Assembly (NCBI GenBank): GCA_963924555.1
Contig: OZ004590.1
Coordinates: forward strand, 62,001-126,000
DNA length: 64,000 bases
DNA from: Crambe crambe
Taxonomy: Eukaryota; Porifera; Demospongiae; Poecilosclerida; Crambeidae
Direction: 5' to 3'
Of this stretch, positions 56,801-64,000 are shown one piece after another (position 1 is the stretch's first letter; each line of letters begins with the position of its first letter). The translations under genes and the position numbers were made by a program. The notes beneath the pieces are model-generated. The model ran no database searches, was not told the origin of the DNA, and saw only the letters and a program-made list of their open reading frames with translations.

Positions 56801-59800
56801 CCAATAGCACTCAAATATGAACCTAAACGTTCAGCATGATGCCTAGATTGGAATGACCTTGTAATGTCCTTGCAAATCATCAATTGGAGTTCTTTGTAAT
56901 CTAGAAACTTGTCGCAAAGGTGGTCCCAAGTTGATGTTGGGTCACAAGTTGATGATGGGACCGGGACTTGGGACCTGGTCCCAAGTTGATGTTGAGACCT
57001 TGTCCCATTTGTCACAATACTTGCATGATTATAGTAAACTCCCTCTAATTGGGATCCCTGAAATGAGGCAACCCCTGTATTCATGAAGTCTGTACTTTGC
57101 AAGTTGGTTAGCAGAGTTCATGTCTTAACTGAATTGCAAGTTGGTTGTCCAATGCTAAAAGACTTAAACTGTCACTCTGGCCTATGTGAGATTCTCTAGC
57201 TCCTCAAAATCAGCTATTGTTATTTGCTGAAGACCATATATAATTATTATAACCCTTTCCTATATATATCTCTTTAGCTATTGTCACTGTGGCCTGCTGG
57301 AGCTAGCTGTTTTCATACCCCTATAGTTCTTATCCATTAGCCACTCCCAGCCAGGAGATCAGCCTTGAATCAAACCATGGAGGAGAAAGCCTCTTCTCGA
57401 GGAGATGGAGATCAAGCTAAATCCTCTTTCCAACCCGGTACCCCTACGTAGGTTCATTTCTGCATTGGTGAGTTACATTGACAGTTTGTTAAAATATCCA
57501 TAGCCAGTTTGTTAAAGTTATGCAACGTGCTGAAGGTGGAGAAAAGTTGGAAATGCTACATTTGTCACACACAATCTTACCTTCGTAGCTGATTTGAGTC
57601 GATCATAAACTTCAGTAGATGATGAGCAATTAGCAGAAGTAGGGTGCATTGCATATTGTCCATTCACACATGGTGCCTAGATAGAGATTTGCCAAGGCTA
57701 TAATATATAGACTTGCAATTTTTTACAAGCCGGATAGCACTCAAATGTGAATCTAAACATTCAGCATGATGCCTGACTGTTATAATCCAAATTGGTCACA
57801 AAAAATTATTTCCTAGCAATGCTATAGTAGACTTGGGAAATTTCAAAAAAAAATCAATTGCTTTACGAGACCAATAGCATTCTAATGTGAATCTAGATTC
57901 ACTTTTTGACTGTTAAAACCCAAATCGGTCTTAATGATTCTTGGAAATTTACCAAGGCTATAGACAATAGCACTCAAATATGAAGCTTGACGTTCAGCAG
58001 GATGCCTAGATTCACTTTTGAACGTTGAAACCCAAATTGGTCAGACTTGGGGAATAATGTCGAGAGTTGGAATGACCTTGTAATTATGCTCACCAATAGG
58101 AGTTCTTTGTAATCTGGAAACTTATCACAAATACGTGGTTGAGCCTGGCACGAATGAATTTCATTTGCTAGTTGAATTAGCCCTTCATGTCTGTCTAGAA
58201 GCCAATAAATTTTCTCGCCAAGATGACTGATATGCATCTCCATTTGGTTAGGAGAAATTTACAGTGACACAAAACCTGTGGGATGATATAGGTGGCAATA
58301 GGACAGATGTTGTGGCACACAAATCGGCACCGTTAAGGTAATGATGCATCAAATTCGGTATTGGTTGTGTGACTTGGTAGAGTTAGGTGGCTGGCCCAGG
58401 CATCATAAACAAACCTAGCATCGTCCCCAGGCTCTCTGCACAAAAAGAAAAGGGGAAGATGAACCTCCCCTTTTCACATGGAGAGCCAGAGGATGGGGCT
58501 AGACAGTGCTTTGCCAGTTGGTTGGCAGATTTATATTGCATGGACTGCCAACAAACTTACTACAGGTCTCCTACTTCTTTACATACATGTATTATATCCA
58601 TTAATCCTGAAATGAGGGTGGCAGCTCAGATTAGACTGTATAGTTTACACAACACAGGTTGCGTAAACCACTCCCTATTTCTCATTCTAGAACCTGTTCT
58701 AACAGAGCTCCTATTCATATGCCTTCTCCCTTAGCCAGAGCTCATGTTAATACTGTTCAATGCAGGTCAATCGTTGAGTAAATTTGTCAGTATGTTGCTT
58801 TCTCCAGAGCTACAAAGCTGTATGGACATACAGTCAATATGGCTACACCTTGCCATCTACTTAGCTCTTTATGCTCTTTAGCTTCCCAATGAATTCAATA
58901 CAATAATAACAAGCATTCCAAGCAGCAGAATTACACTTTTTACTCGCTTTCTCCAGAGCTAGGTCCTATTTAGTCACTATGTTCCTGTTGAGTTTACGCT
59001 GTCGTGATTGTGTGTTGTTGTTCATTTGCAGTGTGAGGATATGCTGTAAGTTTTCTTGTTTGATATTTTTGCTGGGTCAGTGAATCCAAAGGTCCCAGTA
59101 CATTACAGTGCATAGTTGTTGTATTGAGCTGGAAAGTGTTGGAATGTGTAGTGCAGTGAAAAAACCAAATAAAACAGTATTATCTGACGTAAATGACGAC
59201 TGCGTTTGTTGTGTTGACTCTTTCAAACCGGCCATTCCTGCATGTTTGTATGTTTCTCTATATCCATCGACTCCTGTCAGTCCTACATTATCTTGTCATC
59301 AGTATAATACGTCACCGGCCAGTTCTATGACATGTCATCCTCGCTAGTCCTTCAGGTCAGAGGTCAAGTATAACTGTACAATTGAGGGCTTCCTACTGCA
59401 TACACAACCAACCTGAAATATTGGGTCCAGCCTCATGGTACAGTGCTTTGCAAGAGTCTTAAATTGACTTCAACTTGCATCTATTGAGGAAAGTTTACAC
59501 AGCTCTTTTAGATTTCCCATCTTGGTAATAGCACTCAATAGAGAGTGTACATAACTACGAACAACTTGTAAAGCACTGTCTGAAGTATACAGTGAGACCT
59601 CCTGAATACAGGGGTTGCCCTCCCAAGTTTATTATTATTTATAGCTATGTGACAGTCGAGAGTAGAAATCAAACTTTTGAAAAAAAAAGTTTGAAAGGCA
59701 GAAATTTATTGTAGAGCATCAGTCGTGACAAAAGTGAACTTTGACTAAAACGTGAATAAAGTTTGATTTCTACCCTCGACTGTCACATGTACATGTATGC

Positions 59801-60150
59801 AAGATATTCCCTATAGCAAGTCTGTTGGCAGAGTTCGTGTATTCCAACCAACTGACAAAGCAGTACCATCTGCAATGAGCTTAAACTCCTTTTTCTTGAA
59901 ACTAGCCGATACGCCTGACTGCTGCTGATGCCTAATTGGCTTTGTCAATTGGGTACCAGAAGGGTCAGGTTTGCTCTCTCCACTACAAGAGTTTGAATAA
60001 TATCGGTGATGAAACTACAATTAAATTGCATTTCTTTTTTGTTGATTATTACCAAACAGTTGCAGAAGAAAAGGTGTAGAGAGACACAGAAGAGGTGGAG
60101 AGAGACGATCCCCCATTCGTAATCGTCTTAGAAGGTCACATCTCTATTAA
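53801..60150. repeat. Duplicated non-coding spacer, copy 3 (right part)
   Basis: 53820-55440 is the GGCTATAGCC-type repeat field; 55440-58250 holds three to four copies of a unit with TGCCTAGAT, AACATTCAGCATGATG and TTTTACGAGACCAATAGCA; 58290-59440 matches 16030-17480 without the MITE. A run of about 25 T lies at 56735-56759. Near 56920-57000 GTCCCAAGTTGATG is repeated four times. No gene is supported. Confidence 0.85.
59647..59788. mobile_element. 142-bp foldback MITE
   Basis: ATGTGACAGTCGAGAGTAGA and its complement (one or two changes) form the ends; the arms extend about 30 bp. Internal AT-rich loop, no coding capacity. Confidence 0.85.
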
Positions 60151-61694
60151 TAATTAAGGAAATGCATGGGTTGCCTTGAGGTTTCTTTAATGATCGTAAT
60201 TATTATATATGGTCAGTCAACATAAGTCTCTGACAACACTCACAAAGCTTAGTGGCTATAAACATGTTTTCCACAGTTTTATATATCCCTATACCCTTCC
60301 TATCTGAATTCATTGTAATATATAAATTTTACATCGACATTTTTTCATAAAGATCTGTTCTCTGATAAAGATGCCACACACTTTAGTAGACGATGACAGC
60401 AAACCTAACTCTTCTGATACGTAATCGGCTAGGCCAATTAGGCATCAGCAGCAGTTGGGTGCATTGCATATCTGTACCGGCTATGCTATGGCTCTAGTGA
60501 GTAGCCTTGAAGTAATGAAATGTTTTCAAAACCCTTAGCTACTAGCTATTCCAGAGGTGCTGCCTATCTCTGCCTTGTGTTTGACAACTGTTCTGCAAAC
60601 TACTGTACAGTGCTACTACTTTCACCACGGAAGGATGGTATAATGATAAAAGCACAAACTAAGATTGGACCATTAGAAATGGAAACATTAGCTATGACTA
60701 TAGTAATCTTACCTATGTAGCTGGTTCAAGCTAATCACACACTTTGGTAGGTGATTATAGCGAAATAATTGCAACTCGTAATTGGCAAGGCGTCTAGGGC
60801 TAGTGGTGTGTAGCTTGTTCTATCTACGTAGCTGAACACTTACCGGTCAGGAGACTGACAACAGTAACAAGCAACAGTTGCGGTTTTAGCTAGACGGCAA
60901 GTTTCTTTGCCTTGTAAAGCCAGAGTCTAGTCAATTTGTTCTACTGAGTTAGTGTACATGAACCTGGTGCTTAGTCAGTGGGGAAACTTGCTGTAGTGTT
61001 TTGAAAAAACTGTAAAGGGAATCTGCATGTATACTATAAAATATCTGGTACGATATCTAACACTGGGTTGTCAAATAGAAATGTGTATGTATGGCACTCT
61101 CGTGTCTATAGGGAGGGCGCGCATTGCCAGAGTGAATCGAGAAAAGAATAGAGAAAAAAAAACATACAAAAAACAAAACAAAAAATACAACAAACCGTGT
61201 GTATTTCCGGAATTCCAGTGAGGGTTCCAATCACATTATGGTATGTTGGGTGTGCCTGCAGTTAAATAACACAACAAACGTTGCTATTTTGGCTTGTGCA
61301 CTTGTTCCAGTACAGAAACAGTAAGCTGTGTGACATCAGTTTTGGAGATGGTAGACACTCTCCTTTTTTTTCTTTAAGCTCCTGGTTTGTGCTCTTTTCA
61401 GAAGCCCTCTTTCCTCTTTCACCGTTTAGTAGCTACTTCCTATGTCTGGCACATCAAAAACAAGTGCCATCCATCGCGAAAAATACTTTTGACCATAATG
61501 ATCACGTGCAGTAAGGGAGGTCTAACTGGTGTGTCGTCCCCCATTTAGTTTATATCCTTGGAGGTGCCCTCTGGGCCTGTGTGGATGTCACACTATTACC
61601 TGAACGGATGGAATGAATAATTTACTCTGATCTGCATTTTTTTTTAAAAGGTAGAATTCAAGGAGAACAAAAATAAAAATTAGCGATGAAACAA
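60151..61694. other. Intergenic region with a leader-unit relic
   Basis: 60807-60895 is a single diverged leader unit on the minus strand (donor ACC|GGTAAGTGTTC-like, then GTCTCCTGAC in reverse). It has no gene downstream and may be left from a lost gene unit. 60440-60620 is an inverted match to 38560-38740. The rest is unremarkable. Confidence 0.6.
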
Positions 61695-63884
61695 TCAATC
61701 CTCGTGAAGAACATCTTTAAACTTCTTGACCCAGAAAATGTCATGTTCCTTTGCAATGAGTGCCCCATCAGTAGCTCCTTCAGGCCAAGTGATGTGTACG
61801 TGGTTCATATACAGTGGGTATTTTGCCTGCCCCAATTTTCCAGCCCACTCGTAATCTAGGGCACAAATCCTCTTCTCCCTAACCAAGATGTTGACATCAC
61901 GAAAGTCGCCATGGCATAGGCCTTTCTCGTGCAAGGTATTCAATACCTCGTCACATTGGTCTAGAATTTTCTGCTTTTCCTCGCAATCAGTTTCGTTGCG
62001 CAAGTAGCTTCCAAGGTCTGCTCCTTCCACAAACTCCATGACCACCATCTTGAATCGCCTGGACACGTCGACACAACAGTATAAACGAGGTGCACACCCT
62101 ATAGACTCCAAGAGGCGATGTGCTTCTTCACTGTACTCTTCACAAAACTTGACAACCACTTTTTCACCATCTACTGTGCCTTGGAAAAGGTGACACTGCA
62201 TCTCGCGCTCGTACTTGATATTCTTCTCGCCGGTTTCAGACTCGAAAGAATCGTATGCAGGGAATCCATGGTTTATATTCGTGGCTGGTAGTTGAGAGTA
62301 GTAATCGTGCAGGGATTGGATCCCCTTCTTAAGAGCTGCCAACACCCTTACGATATCCGTCATTGCCTCTTGGTTTTGAGTTTGAGGGACTAACCACAGA
62401 GGAGGTGCCAATCTGTCAACGCAAAATGCATTGCAATACACTGCTCCAGAGATGATCAAGTGAGGTCCAATGACTTCAAGTAAGAATGCTGGGACTGGGC
62501 AGTGCTTGGAAAAATTGGTGGAGATGCCATTAGCCCAATAAGAAATGACCTCAGAAAAACTCTCTGCCCCCTTTGCTCCGACTTCATTCTTTACTTCAGC
62601 GTATAGTTTTCCGTCAATGGCGATGTAGCATTTACTTTCTCCAGGAATGCTTTTGGTACATCCATATGGCAAGTATTCCTGCAGAACTAGAAATAATGCA
62701 TTTTTGCGATCCTCTTCCTCGTGATAATACTTGCACATTGCATTGCACAAGGCCATGGCAAAATTACAATCTGATAAAGTAGCAATTATGTTTTTGCAAT
62801 CGTCCATGAAATGTTGAAACGGAGGATAGTACAGAGCAACATCGTTACCGACCTTCCCTTCTCTGTGGTTATACAGTGGTGTTTTACAAAAGTCTAGGAC
62901 TTTGTTACACTCGCTCGTTGCACATCTGGAGGTTGTGGGTGGACCAGCATATGTTGAAGCAGGAGCCATCAATTTTGCGCAGTTCAACTTGTCCTCTTCG
63001 GAAAGTGGCTTGAAACCTACATAACCAATTTTGTGTGGATCCATTCAAGCATGCATGCATGCATACTTACCGAAAAAGAATGGTAAATGTAGCGAAAAAT
63101 TCACAACCGGTTGAGACCAATCCTCCACTTCCGAATCATCATGTTTCAGTAGCACATTTTTATTCTCAAGCTTCCACTTCGTTTTAGATGTGTTTAAGCG
63201 GGACCGTAATTCATCGACAAGCTTTTGTACTGGGCTGGTTGCTTCAATTTCAACATCTGTAGTCTCACTCTTCTTGTACTTGATCTGGACCTTAACAACT
63301 GCAAGATGGGTTGAGTTACCTGAAATAAAATCTACTCGTGTGAATCGTACGACTCACTGATTTTTGACACGACTCTAAGGTGGTTGATTGGAGTCGTCTT
63401 CCCTAAAGTGTGCGAATAAGTGTGTCAGGGTGCACAATTTCGTCCTTGAAGAATACAACAAAGGTTTCGAAATCTAAACGATCGTCAATCATTGCATCCC
63501 CCAAAGTATAGTTGGGTGTTATCATTAATTTCTTCCTTAATCTCTTCACTGGATCACCATTCACCTTTACATGTAATACTATAGGATAAAGACAAATTAT
63601 ATTGGCAAACACCGTGCACACTAAAAAAACCTACCGACTTCAGTGATAAAGTGCAAGGGATGATCTGGACTTGTGACAGGTATTTTGTCAGATGGACTTA
63701 GTTTGACGTTCTTATGCAGCACAGTGGCACGTGTCAAGTCAAGTTCTTCAGCCAAATCAGCAACTAACATCTCTGTAGTTGGCTTGAAACTTTGAACTTC
63801 CTCGGTGTTTAATTTGTGGTATGTTGTTTCGAGATGTTGCCTCTTTAATGGAGGATCTATTCCTCCTTGTCTTTCCATGGCCAT
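61695..63884 (-). CDS. Gene E: ubiquitin-like segments, PD-(D/E)XK-like domain and atypical kinase (CR-effector-like)
   Basis: Exons 63635-63884, 63578 down to about 63405 (end uncertain), 63071-63298 and 61695-63016. The first three encode segments with a beta-grasp (ubiquitin-like) look, e.g. MLVADLAEELDL and SPVQKLVDELRSRL. The last exon has a nuclease-like domain (Asp144 ... AEVKNE, Glu150/Lys152, counted from the frame opening at 63044) with FLLEVIGP and ISGAVY, then a kinase: VVVKF (Lys299), HGDFRDVN (Asp380, Asn385) and LDYEWAG (Asp397). Kinase key residues are all present. This order matches Crinkler/RHS-type (CR) effectors with ubiquitin-like headers, known from oomycetes, fungi and some animals. 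The open-frame ATG at 63044 falls in a 54-bp intron and is not the start. An in-frame stop at 63403 means exon 2 either ends earlier or the gene is split. Confidence 0.82.
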
Positions 63885-64000
63885 TCGGTAGAGTATTTAC
63901 ACAGCAGATTAATTTCCTAACACTAAGCAAACAAACAGAAGCACATTACATTCAGCCCGCTGGGTCATAACCAGACAACCCAAAGTGTAACCAATCGAGT
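63885..64000. other. Upstream of gene E, window end
   Basis: Too short to judge whether a leader cassette is present; none of its marks (GTAAGTATTC, TGGGACTGTTCC) is seen in these 116 bases. Confidence 0.5.

Noticed and set aside
62573-62782. Plus-strand open frame inside gene E
   Set aside because: Antisense shadow of the nuclease-like domain.
1-64000. tRNA or rRNA genes
   Set aside because: No cloverleaf with a proper T-arm or rRNA core motif was recognised; a covariance-model scan would be needed to exclude diverged copies.

Overview
The window is eukaryotic, AT-rich, nuclear DNA of metazoan type. Introns are very short (about 50-105 bp, GT..AG), exons are small, and the intergenic DNA is packed with DNA transposons, foldback elements and segmental repeats. 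It holds one intact Ty3/gypsy (Mag-like) retrotransposon, a Merlin (ISXO2-type) transposon and a broken GIN/Ginger-type integrase. A demosponge or another early-branching animal fits best; that is inference from gene style, not from a marker gene.

Layout: 1-1274 foldback repeats and the likely exon of a gene running left; 1680-2480 a promoter/leader cassette (minus strand); 2480-18300 a long duplicated non-coding spacer, split by the LTR retrotransposon (6101-10618) and a TA-flanked MITE (16338-16780); 18489-22180 Merlin, a nested TIR element and a stem-loop tandem repeat; 22279-23807 gene A (minus) with its cassette (23880-24342); 24343-27800 spacer; 27824-29512 gene B (minus, five exons) with its cassette (29990-31710); 31711-38860 spacer, including a near-identical copy of the 5-13 kb spacer without the retrotransposon; 39722-42453 inverted spacer plus a long array of leader units feeding gene C (42454-43675, plus); 44377-45540 integrase pseudogene; 46461-47914 gene D (minus, frame break) with its cassette (48060-49623); 49620-60150 a third spacer copy; 61695-63884 gene E (minus), a multi-exon protein with ubiquitin-like segments, a PD-(D/E)XK-like domain and an atypical kinase.

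The main result is a repeated unit: a variable coding gene behind a conserved promoter/leader cassette and a conserved spacer. At least four genes, probably five, on both strands have the cassette in the matching orientation. Intact cassettes carry a TATA box, a DR1-type direct repeat upstream and one to nine tandem 5' exons with good splice donors. The non-coding parts are much more alike than the proteins. Genes A and C are diverged homologues with a PD-(D/E)XK-like C-terminus; gene E looks like a Crinkler/RHS-type (CR) nuclease-kinase effector. This suggests a locus that expresses diversified nuclease or effector proteins from a copied promoter. Function is inferred, not shown.

Almost all other open frames are chance readings of repeats. 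No rRNA, tRNA or CRISPR array was recognised.
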